Source: Telmatospirillum sp. (GTDB lineage Bacteria > Pseudomonadota > Alphaproteobacteria > CACIAM-22H2). Taken from it: 64,000 nucleotides of DNA. A program made the translations under genes and the position numbers. Under the pieces are notes generated by a model, which was given only the letters and a program-made list of their open reading frames with translations, searched no databases and was not told where the DNA came from. Location of the stretch: NCBI GenBank assembly GCA_020248985.1, contig JADCGL010000039.1:1-64000 (forward strand), read 5' to 3'. This document shows, in pieces, positions 52,268 to 62,094 of the stretch (position 1 is its first letter; every line of letters starts with the position of its first letter).

Positions 52268-52427
52268 GTATTTGATTTTTATCAGAAAAGTTCTTATTTT
52301 ATAAGTATACCATGAAAATTTAAATCAAATTCTTATTTAACTTTAAATAATTCACTGAGCAAAGCCTTTCTGCAAGTACCGAAGCAGAAAAATCAGAAAA
52401 CAATCTAAGATTCTATAAACAAAAAAA
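52241..52427. other. AT-rich intergenic island between the flagellin genes
   Basis: The 376-base gap between the two flagellin genes (52114-52489) contains a block of about 185 bases that is far more AT-rich than the rest of the window, including three TTAA words and CTTAT-TTT-ATAAG at about 52293. It holds no coding frame. It lies upstream of flagellin 1 on its strand, suggesting an UP element or a site for nucleoid proteins. Confidence 0.5.
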
Positions 52428-52455
52428 GCGGAGACGATCCGAAGACCGTCTCCGC
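52415..52455 (-). terminator. Terminator of flagellin gene 2
   Basis: GCGGAGACG (52428-52436) pairs with CGTCTCCGC (52447-52455). On the minus strand the stem is followed by TTTTTTTG, a canonical rho-independent terminator 35 bases after the stop. Confidence 0.85.
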
Positions 52456-52489
52456 CGTTTTTGGAGAATGCGCCCGAAGACGCGGGAAG

Positions 52490-53314
52490 TTAGCGGAACA
52501 GACCCAACAGAACCGAGGGCTGCTGGTTGGCGATCGACAGCGACTGAATGCCGAGCTGCTGGCGAACCTGCAGGGCCTGCACCGAAGCCGAGGCTTTGCC
52601 GATGTCGGCATCGACGATGGCGCCGAGACCGGTCGTCGTCGCATCCACGATCGAGTTCACAAAGCTCGACTGCAGCGTGAGCGAGCGCGTTTCAGAGGCG
52701 TTGGCGCCGAGCGAGGTGGCGACCGCCTGCTGGAAGGTCGACAGGCTGCTGAGGCCCGCGGCTGCATCCGACGCCGTTGCGACGATGTTGGCGGTCGTCG
52801 CGAAGGTGTTGAACGCCGCATCGACCGACGATTGCGCGCTCAAGGTGAGCACGGTCGCGTTGGTGTCGGCCAAGAACGTCTTGGCCGTCGAGCCGGCGGA
52901 GAGCAGGTTGGTGCCGTTGTAGTTGGCCTGGCTGATGAAGTTTGCGACCTGCGAGGTCAGTGCATTGAAGTCGGCCGTATAGATGGCGCGCTGGTTGGCG
53001 GTGATCGACCCGTCGGCGAGCTGCGTGATCTTGGCCTGCAGATTGCCGATCAGATTCGAAACGTTCGTCAGTGCCGCCTGGGTCACCGAGCCGATGCCCA
53101 CGCCGTTGGCGAGCGACGCTTGGATGGCGCCGTAGGCCTGCAGGTTGCCGCGAATGCCTTGCGCAACCGAGAAGGTCGAGGCATCGTCAGCCGCATCGGC
53201 AACGCGATAGCCCGTCTGAACCTGCTTGGAAGCGACGTTGAGTCCTGCTTGAGTCACGCGCAACGACGCCAGCGCCGTATACGCACCAACATTGGTGTTG
53301 ATAGAGTTCGACAT
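52490..53314 (-). CDS. Flagellin 2
   Basis: A 274-residue flagellin, the same length as copy 1 and about 92 percent identical by eye, with most changes conservative and scattered. It also consists of D0/D1 only. The ATG at 53314 is set by the MSNSINTNVGAYTAL start shared with copy 1 and by GGAAGG eight bases ahead. It has its own terminator and a sigma-28-like promoter, so the two copies are separate transcription units rather than an operon. Confidence 0.95.
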   Translation of the reverse strand: MSNSINTNVGAYTALASLRVTQAGLNVASKQVQTGYRVADAADDASTFSVAQGIRGNLQAYGAIQASLANGVGIGSVTQAALTNVSNLIGNLQAKITQLADGSITANQRAIYTADFNALTSQVANFISQANYNGTNLLSAGSTAKTFLADTNATVLTLSAQSSVDAAFNTFATTANIVATASDAAAGLSSLSTFQQAVATSLGANASETRSLTLQSSFVNSIVDATTTGLGAIVDADIGKASASVQALQVRQQLGIQSLSIANQQPSVLLGLFR

Positions 53315-53381
53315 AGTATATTCCTTCCTTCTGGAATGGATCAAACCAGCTTCTGCTGATCTGGAGAGACCATATCCCAGC

Positions 53382-53407
53382 AATTCGGCAAAGTCACTAC
53401 AATTTTA
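53382..53407 (-). promoter_or_regulatory. Sigma-28-like promoter of flagellin gene 2
   Basis: On the minus strand TAAA (53407-53404), 14 bases, GCCGAATT (53389-53382), against the flagellar consensus TAAA-N15-GCCGATAA. It would start transcription about 60 bases upstream of the ATG. The core GCCGA is exact; spacing is one base short. Confidence 0.45.
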
Positions 53408-53634
53408 TAGAAATCTTTTTTGATGGTTTTGATGCAAACGCCAGCGACTCTCGATCAACTATCTGAACAGAATGCGAAAATTGCACTTTTTTCGATCAAA
53501 TGCGCAGGTCGCATGTCAATCATGCATTAGGTGCAATGCTGGTTTTGAGTGCGGCGGGGCGTCTGTCAGATTGACGGCGCCCGGCAAGGCTTGTACGAGA
53601 AGCCCCCCGAGAGGGTCCGAACGACGGACGGCGC
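53408..53634. other. Gap between flagellin 2 promoter and tRNA-Leu, no gene seen
   Basis: About 227 bases with no supported frame. It must contain the promoter of tRNA-Leu on the plus strand, but I cannot point to a convincing one. Confidence 0.4.
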
Positions 53635-53719
53635 GCGGGCGTGGTGAAACTGGTAGACACGCGAGATTTAGGTTCTCGTGACGAAAGTCGTGGGGGTTCA
53701 AGTCCCTCCGCCCGCACCA
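53635..53719 (+). tRNA. tRNA-Leu (anticodon TAG)
   Basis: An 85-base type II tRNA. The acceptor stem GCGGGCG pairs with CGCCCGC, the D arm starts TGGTGAAACTGGTAGACAC, the anticodon loop TTTAGGT gives TAG, there is a long variable arm, GGTTCAAGTCC forms the T arm, and CCA is encoded. It reads CUN leucine codons. Confidence 0.95.
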
Positions 53720-53795
53720 GGGCCGCCCGTACGAAGTTGCCGTTGCATAAAGAATGTCCTCGAACGTTCCCTGAAATTCTTCCGAGTTGGATGCC

Positions 53796-55121
53796 ATGCA
53801 AGTCACCGAAACCCTGAACGACGGTCTCAAGCGCAGCTATAAGGTCATTGTGTCGGCCACCGACATCGCCGCGAAGCTCGAACTCGAGCTCGACGACCTC
53901 TCTAAGAAGGTGCGCTTGCCGGGCTTCCGTCCGGGCAAAGCGCCAAAAGCGGTGCTGAAGCAGCGCTACGGCCAGTCCGTGATGGGCGACGTGCTGCAGC
54001 GCGCCGTGCAGGATTCCTCGAACCAGGCGATCCTCGAGCGCGGTCTCAAGCCCGCCATGCAGCCAAAAATCGAAGTCGTCGATTTCGCGGAGGGCAAAGA
54101 CCTCGAATATAATCTGTCCGTCGAGGTGCTGCCCGAGATCGTGCCGGTCGATTTCAAGACGATCGAACTCGAGCGTTTGAAAGCCGAGCCGGGCGAAGGC
54201 GAACTTGCCAAAGCGCTCGAAAGCCTCGCGCGCTCGCAAAAGCAGACAAAGAAGGTCGAAGAAGACCGCGCGGCCAAGAGCGGCGATACGCTCGTGATCG
54301 ATTTCGAGGGCTTTCTCGACGGCACGCCGTTTCCCGGCGGCAAGGGCAGCGACCATGCGCTCGAACTCGGCTCTAATCAGTTCGTGGCCGGATTCGAAGA
54401 TCAACTGATCGGCAAGCGCGTCGGAGACAGCTGCGACGTCAATATCGTGTTCCCCGAGCAGTATGTGAACGACAAGCTCGCCGGCAAGCCGGCGACGTTC
54501 AAAGTGACCGTCAAGGAACTGCGCGAAGCGGTGCCGCTCGAGCAGAACGACGAGTTCGCCAAGGGTCTCGGCTTCGAAGATCTCGAAACGCTGAAGAAGG
54601 CTGTCAAGGACCAGCTGTCGCGCGAACTCAACCGCCATTCGCGCGCGCGCATGAAGCGCCAGCTGCTCGACAAGCTCGCCGACGCGCACATCTTCGAAGT
54701 GCCCCCCAGCATGGTCGATCTCGAGTTCAACCAGATCTGGGCCCAGGTCGAAGAAGACCGCAAGCGCGGCGTACAGGACCCCGCCAATGAGGGCAAATCG
54801 GACGACGATCTCAAGGCCGAGTACCGCACCATCGCCGAGCGCCGTGTTCGCTTGGGCCTGCTGCTGGCAGAAGTCGGCCGCGCCAACAACGTCCAGGTCG
54901 CGCAAGACGAGGTCAACCGCGCGCTGGGCGAGCAGGCGCGCCGTTATCCGGGCCAGGAGCGCGAAGTGGTCGACTATTTCCGCAACAACCCCGACGCGCT
55001 GGCCCAGCTGCGCGCGCCGATCTTCGAGGACAAGGTCGTCGATTTCATCGTCGAACTTGCCAAGGTTTCGGACAAAGACGTGTCGGCCGAAGAACTGACC
55101 AAGGAAATGGACGCAGCGTAA
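53796..55121 (+). CDS. tig: Trigger factor, ribosome-associated chaperone and prolyl isomerase
   Basis: A 441-residue trigger factor. The ribosome-binding domain (1 to about 115) carries GFRPGKAPKAVLKQRYG, the FKBP-type PPIase domain (about 150-245) shows SGDTLVIDFEGFLDGTPF, and the rest is the helical substrate-binding domain. The TTG at 53787 opens the frame, but the ATG at 53796 gives the family start MQVTETLNDGLKR. It heads the tig-clpP-clpX-lon block, with its own terminator before clpP. Confidence 0.96.
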   Translation: MQVTETLNDGLKRSYKVIVSATDIAAKLELELDDLSKKVRLPGFRPGKAPKAVLKQRYGQSVMGDVLQRAVQDSSNQAILERGLKPAMQPKIEVVDFAEGKDLEYNLSVEVLPEIVPVDFKTIELERLKAEPGEGELAKALESLARSQKQTKKVEEDRAAKSGDTLVIDFEGFLDGTPFPGGKGSDHALELGSNQFVAGFEDQLIGKRVGDSCDVNIVFPEQYVNDKLAGKPATFKVTVKELREAVPLEQNDEFAKGLGFEDLETLKKAVKDQLSRELNRHSRARMKRQLLDKLADAHIFEVPPSMVDLEFNQIWAQVEEDRKRGVQDPANEGKSDDDLKAEYRTIAERRVRLGLLLAEVGRANNVQVAQDEVNRALGEQARRYPGQEREVVDYFRNNPDALAQLRAPIFEDKVVDFIVELAKVSDKDVSAEELTKEMDAA

Positions 55122-55165
55122 GCGTCCGCGCCGAAATAGGGTCATTCGAACAAGACGGGCCAACC

Positions 55166-55207
55166 AGACGGCGATGCCCCCAGGCGGGCGTCGCCGTCTT
55201 TATTTTT
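55166..55207 (+). terminator. Terminator of tig
   Basis: AGACGGCGA (55166-55174) pairs with TCGCCGTCT (55191-55199), extended by GCCC/GGGC, and is followed by TTATTTTT. It separates tig from clpP. Confidence 0.85.
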
Positions 55208-55298
55208 GCCGGATCACTTGATCGTGCGCGCCGCCCCAGCCTAGATATAGGGAGTGGCCCCGCGCCGTTGCGGGCAAAAATCTCCGGAGATCCGACCC

Positions 55299-55931
55299 AT
55301 GTCGTTCGACGCCCAGATGAGCACCCTTATCCCGATGGTCGTCGAACAGACCGCGCGCGGCGAGCGCTCGTTCGACATCTACTCGCGCCTTCTCAAAGAG
55401 CGCATCATTTTCATGGTCGGTCCCGTCAATGACGGCGTCTCGAGCTTGATCTGCGCGCAGCTGCTGTTCCTGGAGAGCGAAAACCCTAAAAAAGACATTT
55501 CGCTCTACATCAACTCGCCGGGTGGCGTGGTCACGTCGGGTCTCGCGATCTACGACACGATGCAATACATCCGTCCCGACGTTGCGACTGTGTGTATCGG
55601 TCAAGCCGCGTCGATGGGCTCGCTGCTGATGTGTGCCGGCGCGAAAGGCAAGCGCTTTTCGCTGCCCAATTCGCGCATCATGGTCCACCAGCCCTCGGGC
55701 GGCACGCAAGGCCAAGCCACGGATATCGAGATCCAGGCGCGCGAAATCCTCAATCTTCGCAAGCGCCTCAACGAAATCTACGTCAAGCACACCGGCCAGC
55801 CGGTCGAGGCGATCGAAGCGGCCCTTGAGCGCGACAAGTTCATGAGCCCGGACGAAGCCAAGACCTTCGGGATCATCGACGAAGTCGTCGTCACGCGCCC
55901 GCCGCGCCCTGAAGAGAGCAAAGCCGCCTGA
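55299..55931 (+). CDS. clpP: ATP-dependent Clp protease, proteolytic subunit
   Basis: A 210-residue serine protease of the ClpP family. The catalytic triad is S105 ([10 protein letters not shown]), H130 (MVHQPSGG) and D179 (ERDKFMS). It forms the tetradecameric chamber fed by ClpX, encoded 250 bp downstream. CCGGAGAT precedes the ATG at 55299; the earlier frame opening is not a start. The short N-terminal propeptide is probably removed autocatalytically. Confidence 0.97.
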   Translation: MSFDAQMSTLIPMVVEQTARGERSFDIYSRLLKERIIFMVGPVNDGVSSLICAQLLFLESENPKKDISLYINSPGGVVTSGLAIYDTMQYIRPDVATVCIGQAASMGSLLMCAGAKGKRFSLPNSRIMVHQPSGGTQGQATDIEIQAREILNLRKRLNEIYVKHTGQPVEAIEAALERDKFMSPDEAKTFGIIDEVVVTRPPRPEESKAA

Positions 55932-55954
55932 AAACGACGTTGCAGCATACCGTT

Positions 55955-55970
55955 TGGCACGTTCTTGGCA
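55955..55970 (+). promoter_or_regulatory. Sigma-54-like element between clpP and clpX
   Basis: TGGCACG, four bases, TGGCA: against TGGCACG-N4-TTGCW only one specified base differs, and GG and GC fall at the -24 and -12 positions. It can also be seen as a direct repeat TTGGCACG, three bases, TTGGCACG. It lies about 210 bases upstream of clpX. No activator site was identified. Confidence 0.35.
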
Positions 55971-56182
55971 CGGCAAGCCGCTGTGCCCGGGACGTGATCG
56001 GGATGCGTGCGACTTGTAACGCTGCTGGCGGAGTTCTATGTTTTTCGAGGGGGCGGGTCGATTTCCCCCAGCAGCGACGGAATTAGACCGGCGGCTGCGG
56101 TTGCCGCAGATGCCGGTGAGGGCTAACATCCAACCATGTCCGGATTCCCATGGGGGGAACGACCGGACGGAGCGGTGACGGA

Positions 56183-57451
56183 ATGAACAAGTCCTCGGGC
56201 GATTCGAAGAACACGCTTTACTGCTCTTTCTGCGGAAAGAGCCAGCACGAAGTCCGCAAGCTGATCGCGGGCCCGACCGTGTTCATCTGCGATGAATGCG
56301 TCGAACTGTGCATGGACATCATCCGCGAAGAGCACAAGACCACGCTGGTCAAGTCCCGCGACGGCGTTCCCACGCCCAAAGACATCTGCCAAGTCCTCGA
56401 CGACTACGTGATCGGCCAGGACCACGCCAAGCGCGTTCTTTCGGTCGCCGTGCACAACCACTACAAGCGGCTTTCGCACGGCACCAAGGGTGCCGAAGTC
56501 GAAATCGCCAAATCGAACATCCTTCTTGTCGGCCCCACCGGCTGCGGTAAGACGCTGCTGGCCCAGACGTTGGCGCGCATCATCGACGTGCCCTTCACGA
56601 TGGCCGACGCCACGACGCTCACGGAAGCGGGCTATGTCGGCGAAGACGTCGAGAACATCATCCTGCGTCTGCTGCAGGCGGCCGATTACAATGTCGAACG
56701 CGCGCAGCGCGGCATCGTCTATATCGACGAAGTCGATAAGATCAGCCGCAAGTCCGAAAACCCGTCGATCACGCGCGACGTGTCGGGCGAGGGCGTGCAG
56801 CAGGCCCTGCTGAAAATCATGGAAGGCACTGTCGCCTCCGTGCCGCCGCAAGGCGGGCGCAAGCATCCGCAGCAGGAGTTCCTGCAGGTCGATACCACGA
56901 ACATTCTGTTCATCTGCGGCGGCGCTTTTGCCGGCCTCGACAAGATCATCGCGGCCCGCTCGCGGGGCACGTCGATCGGTTTCGGCGCCGACGTGCGCGG
57001 CCCCGACGAGCGCACGACGGGCCTGATCCTCAAGGACGTCGAGCCCGAAGATCTGCTGAAATTCGGCCTGATCCCGGAATTCATCGGCCGTCTGCCGGTC
57101 GTTGCCACGCTGACCGACCTTTCGGAAGAAGCGCTGGTCGATATTCTGCAGAAACCCAAGAACGCGCTGGTCAAGCAGTACCAGCGTCTGTTCGAGATGG
57201 AAGGCATCAAGCTCGGCTTCTCCGACGACGCGCTGAAGTCGGTCGCGCGCAAAGCGATCGCACGCAAAACGGGTGCGCGCGGTTTGCGTTCGATCATGGA
57301 AGTGATCCTGCTCGACACGATGTTCGAACTGCCCGGCATGACCGGCATCGAAGAAGTCGTGATCAACAGCGAGGTCGTCGAGGGTCGGGCCAAACCGCTG
57401 CATGTGCATGGCGAGCGAACGCCTGCGGCGCAGGTCGGCACGTCGGCCTAA
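56183..57451 (+). CDS. clpX: ATP-dependent Clp protease, ATPase subunit ClpX
   Basis: A 422-residue AAA+ unfoldase. The N-terminal zinc-binding domain has C14, C17, C36 and C39. Walker A is GPTGCGKT, Walker [11 protein letters not shown], and the ClpP-binding loop region follows [14 protein letters not shown] (the IGF loop is seen in SIGFGADV). The ATG at 56183 matches the family start. It partners ClpP; in alphaproteobacteria ClpXP is central to cell-cycle proteolysis. Confidence 0.97.
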   Translation: MNKSSGDSKNTLYCSFCGKSQHEVRKLIAGPTVFICDECVELCMDIIREEHKTTLVKSRDGVPTPKDICQVLDDYVIGQDHAKRVLSVAVHNHYKRLSHGTKGAEVEIAKSNILLVGPTGCGKTLLAQTLARIIDVPFTMADATTLTEAGYVGEDVENIILRLLQAADYNVERAQRGIVYIDEVDKISRKSENPSITRDVSGEGVQQALLKIMEGTVASVPPQGGRKHPQQEFLQVDTTNILFICGGAFAGLDKIIAARSRGTSIGFGADVRGPDERTTGLILKDVEPEDLLKFGLIPEFIGRLPVVATLTDLSEEALVDILQKPKNALVKQYQRLFEMEGIKLGFSDDALKSVARKAIARKTGARGLRSIMEVILLDTMFELPGMTGIEEVVINSEVVEGRAKPLHVHGERTPAAQVGTSA

Positions 57452-57459
57452 CGCCGACG
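57439..57459 (+). repeat. Hairpin over the clpX stop codon
   Basis: ACGTCGGC and GCCGACGT form a perfect eight-pair stem around the CTAAC containing the clpX stop codon. There is no T-run, so it is a processing or stabilising hairpin rather than a terminator. Confidence 0.5.
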
Positions 57460-57464
57460 TCGGC

Positions 57465-57493
57465 ACTTGACCCAAGGTTTGCCGGCGCCCAAT
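57465..57493 (+). promoter_or_regulatory. Candidate RpoH (heat-shock) promoter of lon
   Basis: CTTG at 57465-57468 and CCCAATT at 57487-57493, 18 bases apart, resemble the alphaproteobacterial sigma-32 pattern CTTG-N17/18-CYTATNT. It lies about 100 bases upstream of lon, a classic heat-shock gene. Confidence 0.4.
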
Positions 57494-57596
57494 TCCTTGA
57501 GGAGAGCCGCGGCGGTGTAGATTTTCGGCGCTGGCGTTCCAGTCTCATTTAGGTCGGCCGAGTTGATCGGCCGAGCAGCAGGAAAGTCGAACTCGA

Positions 57597-59999
57597 ATGG
57601 AATCGAAACGCGGCACGCTCTATCCGGTCCTTCCGCTTCGCGACATTGTCGTTTTCCCGCACATGATCGTCCCGCTCTTCGTGGGCCGCGAGAAATCGGT
57701 GCGTGCGCTTGAAGACGTGATGAAGGACGACAAGCAGATCCTGCTCGTCGCCCAGAAGAACGCGGCGCAAGACGATCCGCAAGCCGGCGACATCTACGAA
57801 GTCGGCACGATCGGCACGGTTCTGCAGCTGCTGAAGCTGCCGGACGGCACGGTCAAGGTGCTCGTCGAGGGCGGCGCGCGCGCGCGCGTCACGGCGTGGG
57901 GCGACAATCCGAGCTTCTTCCAGGCCTATGCCGAGCCGATGCCCGACCGCGCTGGCACGGCTTCGGAGATGGAAGCGCTTGTGCGCACGGTCGTGAGCCA
58001 GTTCGAGCAGTACATCAAGCTCAACCGCAAGATCCCGCCCGAAGTGCTTGTCTCGGTCAACCAGATCGACGATCCGGGCAAGCTTGCCGACACGGTTGCC
58101 TCGCATCTGGCGCTCAAGATTCCGGAAAAGCAGGAGCTGCTCGAGCTCGATACCGTCGCCCAGCGCCTCGAGAAGATCTACGCTTCGATGGAAGGCGAGA
58201 TCGGCGTGCTGCAGGTCGAAAAGCGCATCCGCAACCGCGTCAAGCGGCAGATGGAGAAGACGCAGCGCGAGTACTATCTGAACGAACAGCTGAAGGCGAT
58301 TCAGAAGGAACTCGGCGAGACCGACGACGGCAAGGACGAAGGTGCCGAGATCGAGGAGCGCATCAAGAAGACGAAGCTCTCCAAGGAAGCGCGCGACAAG
58401 GTCTATGCCGAGCTCAAGAAGCTGAAATCGATGAGCCCGATGTCGGCCGAAGCCACGGTCGTGCGCAACTATATGGACTGGATCCTGTCGATCCCCTGGA
58501 AGAAGCGCACCAAGATCAAGCGCGACGTGAAGCACGCCGGCAAGGTGCTCGACACCGACCATTACGGGCTCGAGAAGGTCAAGGAACGCATCCTCGAATA
58601 TCTCGCGGTCCAGGAACGTACGATCAAGATGCGCGGCCCCATCCTGTGCCTCGTCGGCCCGCCGGGCGTGGGCAAGACGTCGCTGGGCAAGTCGATCGCC
58701 AAGGCGACCGGGCGCAATTTCGTGCGCATGTCGCTGGGCGGCGTGCGCGACGAAGCCGAAATCCGCGGCCATCGGCGCACTTATATTGGCTCGATGCCGG
58801 GCAAGATCATCCAGGGCATGAAGAAGGCGAAGTCGTCCAATCCGCTCTTTCTGCTCGACGAGATCGACAAGCTCGGCTCCGACTGGCGCGGCGATCCGTC
58901 GTCGGCTTTGCTCGAGGTGCTCGATCCCGAGCAGAACGCGACCTTCGCCGACCACTATCTGGAGGTCGATTACGACTTGTCCGACGTGATGTTCGTGACG
59001 ACAGCGAACACGCTGCGCATGCCGCAGCCGCTGCTCGACCGCATGGAGATCATCCGCCTTTCCGGCTACACGGAGGAGGAAAAGATCGAAATCGCGCGCG
59101 GCCATCTCATCCCCAAGCAGGAAGAGATGCACGGCCTCAAGAAGGGCGAGTGGTCGATCACCGACGAAGGCTTGCGCGACCTCGTGCGCTACTACACGCG
59201 CGAAGCGGGCGTACGCAATCTCGAGCGCGAAATTGCAGGCCTCACGCGTAAAGCCGTCAAGGCGATCCTCGTCGAAGGCCTCAAGAAAGTGCAGGTCACG
59301 CCGAAAAATCTTGAAAAATACGCCGGCGTGCGCAAGTTCCGTTGGGGCGAGATCGACGGCGACGACATGGTGGGCCACGTCAACGGCCTGGCGTGGACGG
59401 AAGTCGGCGGCGAAGTGCTGTCGATCGAAGCCGTCATGTCGCCCGGCAAAGGCAAGATGACGATCACCGGCAAGCTTGGCGATGTGATGCAGGAGTCGAT
59501 CCAGGCGGCACACGCTTACGTGCGCAGCCGGGCCGCGAGCCTAGGCATCAAACCGCCGATGTTCGAGCGGCGCGACATCCATGTGCACGTGCCGGAAGGC
59601 GCCACGCCCAAAGACGGTCCGTCGGCCGGTGTGGGCATGGCGACCGCGATCGTGTCGGTGCTGACCGGCATTCCGGTTCGTCGCGACGTGGCGATGACGG
59701 GCGAGATCACGCTGCGCGGCCGGGTACTGCCGATCGGCGGCCTCAAAGAGAAGCTGCTTGCCGCGTTGCACGCGGGCATCAAGACGGTTCTGATCCCGAA
59801 GGACAACGAAAAGGATCTGGCGGAGATTCCGGAGAACGCCAAGAAGGCGCTCGAAATCGTATCTGTCTCGACGGTCGACGAGGTGCTGGCGCGCGCATTG
59901 ACGCGCGTTCCGCAGGCGATCGAATGGATCGAGCCCGAGATCGAAAACGTGCCGACTAAAAAGGCCGAGGGCGACGCGACGGGGCTCGTCACGCACTGA
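57597..59999 (+). CDS. lon: Lon protease
   Basis: An 800-residue LonA. The N-terminal substrate domain starts [20 protein letters not shown], a coiled coil spans about 190-310, the AAA+ module has Walker [12 protein letters not shown] and [14 protein letters not shown], and the C-terminal protease domain has the catalytic Ser in [11 protein letters not shown] and the Lys in [10 protein letters not shown]. It degrades misfolded and regulatory proteins. Length matches the family. It is preceded by a possible RpoH promoter and followed by a terminator. Confidence 0.98.
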   Translation: MESKRGTLYPVLPLRDIVVFPHMIVPLFVGREKSVRALEDVMKDDKQILLVAQKNAAQDDPQAGDIYEVGTIGTVLQLLKLPDGTVKVLVEGGARARVTAWGDNPSFFQAYAEPMPDRAGTASEMEALVRTVVSQFEQYIKLNRKIPPEVLVSVNQIDDPGKLADTVASHLALKIPEKQELLELDTVAQRLEKIYASMEGEIGVLQVEKRIRNRVKRQMEKTQREYYLNEQLKAIQKELGETDDGKDEGAEIEERIKKTKLSKEARDKVYAELKKLKSMSPMSAEATVVRNYMDWILSIPWKKRTKIKRDVKHAGKVLDTDHYGLEKVKERILEYLAVQERTIKMRGPILCLVGPPGVGKTSLGKSIAKATGRNFVRMSLGGVRDEAEIRGHRRTYIGSMPGKIIQGMKKAKSSNPLFLLDEIDKLGSDWRGDPSSALLEVLDPEQNATFADHYLEVDYDLSDVMFVTTANTLRMPQPLLDRMEIIRLSGYTEEEKIEIARGHLIPKQEEMHGLKKGEWSITDEGLRDLVRYYTREAGVRNLEREIAGLTRKAVKAILVEGLKKVQVTPKNLEKYAGVRKFRWGEIDGDDMVGHVNGLAWTEVGGEVLSIEAVMSPGKGKMTITGKLGDVMQESIQAAHAYVRSRAASLGIKPPMFERRDIHVHVPEGATPKDGPSAGVGMATAIVSVLTGIPVRRDVAMTGEITLRGRVLPIGGLKEKLLAALHAGIKTVLIPKDNEKDLAEIPENAKKALEIVSVSTVDEVLARALTRVPQAIEWIEPEIENVPTKKAEGDATGLVTH

Positions 60000-60030
60000 G
60001 CGTTTTGCGCATGCGAGATGCGCTCAAAAA

Positions 60031-60083
60031 GGGCCGTCGATGAAAACGAAATTCGTTTTCGTCGGCGGCCCTTCGCGTTTTTT
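60031..60083 (+). terminator. Terminator of lon
   Basis: A long stem: GGGCCG (60031-60036) with CGGCCC (60066-60071), and inside it GAAAACG with CGTTTTC, followed by TTCGCG and TTTTTT. It lies 32 bases after the lon stop. Confidence 0.8.
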
Positions 60084-60218
60084 GTCAAGCCGGAAAAATT
60101 GTGGATACTCCGATGCGTGCGATTGACGGGGCGGCTTCAAACACCTAGAACCGGCCTCTCTCGCGCGCGACTTTGCGTGCCGTTTAGATCGATCCACCCC
60201 GCGGAGTGCGCTTCGCCC

Positions 60219-60491
60219 GTGAACAAACATGATCTTATTGCCGCCGTTGCGGCGAAAACCGAACTGTCGAAAGACCAGGCGGCCCAAGCGCTCGACGCGG
60301 CTCTCGAGACGATCGCCCGCCAGCTTCGCAAGGGCGAAGACGTCAAGCTGTTCGGTTTCGGCACGTTCTACGTTGCCCAGCGCAAGGCGAGTGCGGGTCG
60401 CAATCCGCGCACGGGCGAAACGATCAAACTCAAGGCCAGCCGTTGCCCGAAATTCAAGGCTGGAAAATTTCTGCGCGATGGGTTGAATTGA
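60219..60491 (+). CDS. hup: DNA-binding protein HU
   Basis: A 90-residue HU-family protein with FGFGTFYVAQRKASAGRNPR (beta-arm and RNPR/T-G-E tip) and KFKAGKFLRDGLN at the C-terminus. It starts with GTG at 60219, giving (M)NKHDLIAAVAAK; GCGGAG lies 12 bases ahead. The upstream frame is not protein-like. Its position after lon matches E. coli hupB. Confidence 0.95.
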   Translation: MNKHDLIAAVAAKTELSKDQAAQALDAALETIARQLRKGEDVKLFGFGTFYVAQRKASAGRNPRTGETIKLKASRCPKFKAGKFLRDGLN

Positions 60492-60502
60492 GGCCTTGCT
60501 TC

Positions 60503-60577
60503 GGGCGGTTAGCTCAGCGGTAGAGCGCCTCGTTTACACCGAGAATGTCGGGGGTTCGATCCCCTCACCGCCCACCA
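60503..60577 (+). tRNA. tRNA-Val (anticodon TAC)
   Basis: A 75-base tRNA: GGGCGGT pairs with ACCGCCC, D arm TAGCTCAGCGGTAGAGC, anticodon loop TTTACAC (TAC), T arm GGGGGTTCGATCCCCT, encoded CCA. It lies 11 bases after hup. Confidence 0.95.
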
Positions 60578-60608
60578 GTCTTTTTCGTTTCATTGCTAAG
60601 GTTGCGCC

Positions 60609-61724
60609 ATGAAGATCGACGGCACGCCCTATCGCACGATCTGGCCGGCCGCCGACGGCCTTGCCGTCGAGGTCATCGACCAAACGCAGCTGCCGCATCG
60701 TTTCGTGGTCCAGCGCTGGACCGATCTTGCCGCTGCGGCCGACGCCATCAAGACCATGGTCGTGCGGGGGGCTCCGTTGATCGGCGCCGCCGCCGCCTAC
60801 GGCATGGCGCTTGGATTGCGCGCAGATCCGTCCGATCGCGGGCTGCAGCATGCCTACGACACGCTCGTCGTCACGCGGCCGACGGCGATCAATCTGCGCT
60901 GGGCGCTCGACCGCACGCGCGCGGCCCTCGCCCCCATCGACGCGGCCGCGCGCGCCGTTGCCGCGTGGCGGCTTGCGGCCGAAATCTGCGACGAGGACGT
61001 CGCGATCAACGAAGCCATCGGGCGCAACGGTTTGGCAGCCATTCGAGAGGCTGCCGAGCGCAAAGCCAAAGTGGGCGGGAAGGGGCCCGTCAATATTCTG
61101 ACCCATTGCAATGCCGGCTGGCTTGCGACGGTCGATTGGGGGACGGCGATCGCTCCCATCTACATGGCGCACGATGCCGGCATCGACGTGCATGTGTGGG
61201 TCGACGAGACGCGGCCGCGCAACCAGGGTGCGTCGCTCACCGCCTGGGAACTTGGCCGCCATGGCGTGCCCCACCATATCGTGGCCGACAATGCCGGCGG
61301 GCATTTGATGCAGCACGGGCTTGTGGACCTTTGCATCGTCGGCACCGACCGTGTGACCGCGCGCGGCGACGTGTGCAACAAGATCGGCACCTATCTGAAG
61401 GCGCTTGCTGCCTTCGACAACGGCGTGCCGTTCTATGTTGCTCTGCCGAGCCCGACGATCGACTGGACCGTTTCGGACGGGGTCAAGGAGATCCCGATCG
61501 AGCAGCGCAGCCCGCTCGAGGTCACGCGAATGGCGGGGCGCCTTGCCGACGGCAGCGTGGTAGAGGTCGATATCGCGGCCCCCGGCAGCCCGGCGCGCAA
61601 CGACGCCTTCGACGTAACCCCAGCGCGGTTGGTCACTGGCCTTATTACAGAGCGGGGGATTTGCGCCGCCAGCCCGACGGGCTTGGCCGGACTTTTCCCG
61701 GGCCGCGCTTCGCTAGTCGCTTGA
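60609..61724 (+). CDS. mtnA: S-methyl-5-thioribose-1-phosphate isomerase
   Basis: A 371-residue MtnA of the methionine salvage pathway (methylthioribose-1-phosphate to methylthioribulose-1-phosphate). Conserved regions are [29 protein letters not shown] with the catalytic Cys, [17 protein letters not shown], and the catalytic Asp in [20 protein letters not shown]. The C-terminal [20 protein letters not shown] fits the family. It is a single gene between two tRNAs; other mtn genes are not in the window. Confidence 0.95.
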   Translation: MKIDGTPYRTIWPAADGLAVEVIDQTQLPHRFVVQRWTDLAAAADAIKTMVVRGAPLIGAAAAYGMALGLRADPSDRGLQHAYDTLVVTRPTAINLRWALDRTRAALAPIDAAARAVAAWRLAAEICDEDVAINEAIGRNGLAAIREAAERKAKVGGKGPVNILTHCNAGWLATVDWGTAIAPIYMAHDAGIDVHVWVDETRPRNQGASLTAWELGRHGVPHHIVADNAGGHLMQHGLVDLCIVGTDRVTARGDVCNKIGTYLKALAAFDNGVPFYVALPSPTIDWTVSDGVKEIPIEQRSPLEVTRMAGRLADGSVVEVDIAAPGSPARNDAFDVTPARLVTGLITERGICAASPTGLAGLFPGRASLVA

Positions 61725-61776
61725 CGCGCCTAGTTCGGCCCGGTACAAACCGCGGACTTTCGAGCCAAGTCCCCGC

Positions 61777-61853
<77 letters not shown>

Positions 61854-61886
61854 CTTGGCCGAAAGCTCCGATATTCACCATGCAAA

Positions 61887-61920
61887 GCCTGCCATTTCCC
61901 AATGGCAGGCTTTTCTTGTT
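61887..61920 (+). terminator. Terminator after tRNA-Asp
   Basis: GCCTGCCATT (61887-61896) and AATGGCAGGC (61901-61910) form a perfect ten-pair stem with a four-base loop, followed by TTTTCTTGTT. It isolates the tRNA from the nuo operon. Confidence 0.9.
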
Positions 61921-62094
61921 GCGGTGCAGCAACATCATTCGTTGCAATTTTGACAGCGCGGTGCCTGGTTCTGTTAAGGTTCGGATTGCGGCTCCTTAAA
62001 TCGTGGCAAAAATCGGCGCTTTGGCCTATAGGAGAAAGACTTATCGGATTCGAGCCAGGGGGTCTGGCGGACGGCGCTGGAGTTTGGGGATCCA

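Noticed and set aside
52320..52360. CtrA-binding sites (TTAA-N7-TTAA) upstream of flagellin 1
   Set aside because: Three TTAA words occur, but none of the pairs has the seven-base spacing.
53635..53719. Genomic island or prophage attachment at tRNA-Leu, or at the tRNA-Val and tRNA-Asp genes
   Set aside because: No integrase, no 3'-end duplication of any of the three tRNAs and no foreign-looking genes beside them.
57549..59513. A 654-codon minus-strand open frame across lon
   Set aside because: Antisense shadow of Lon; no start signal or domain.
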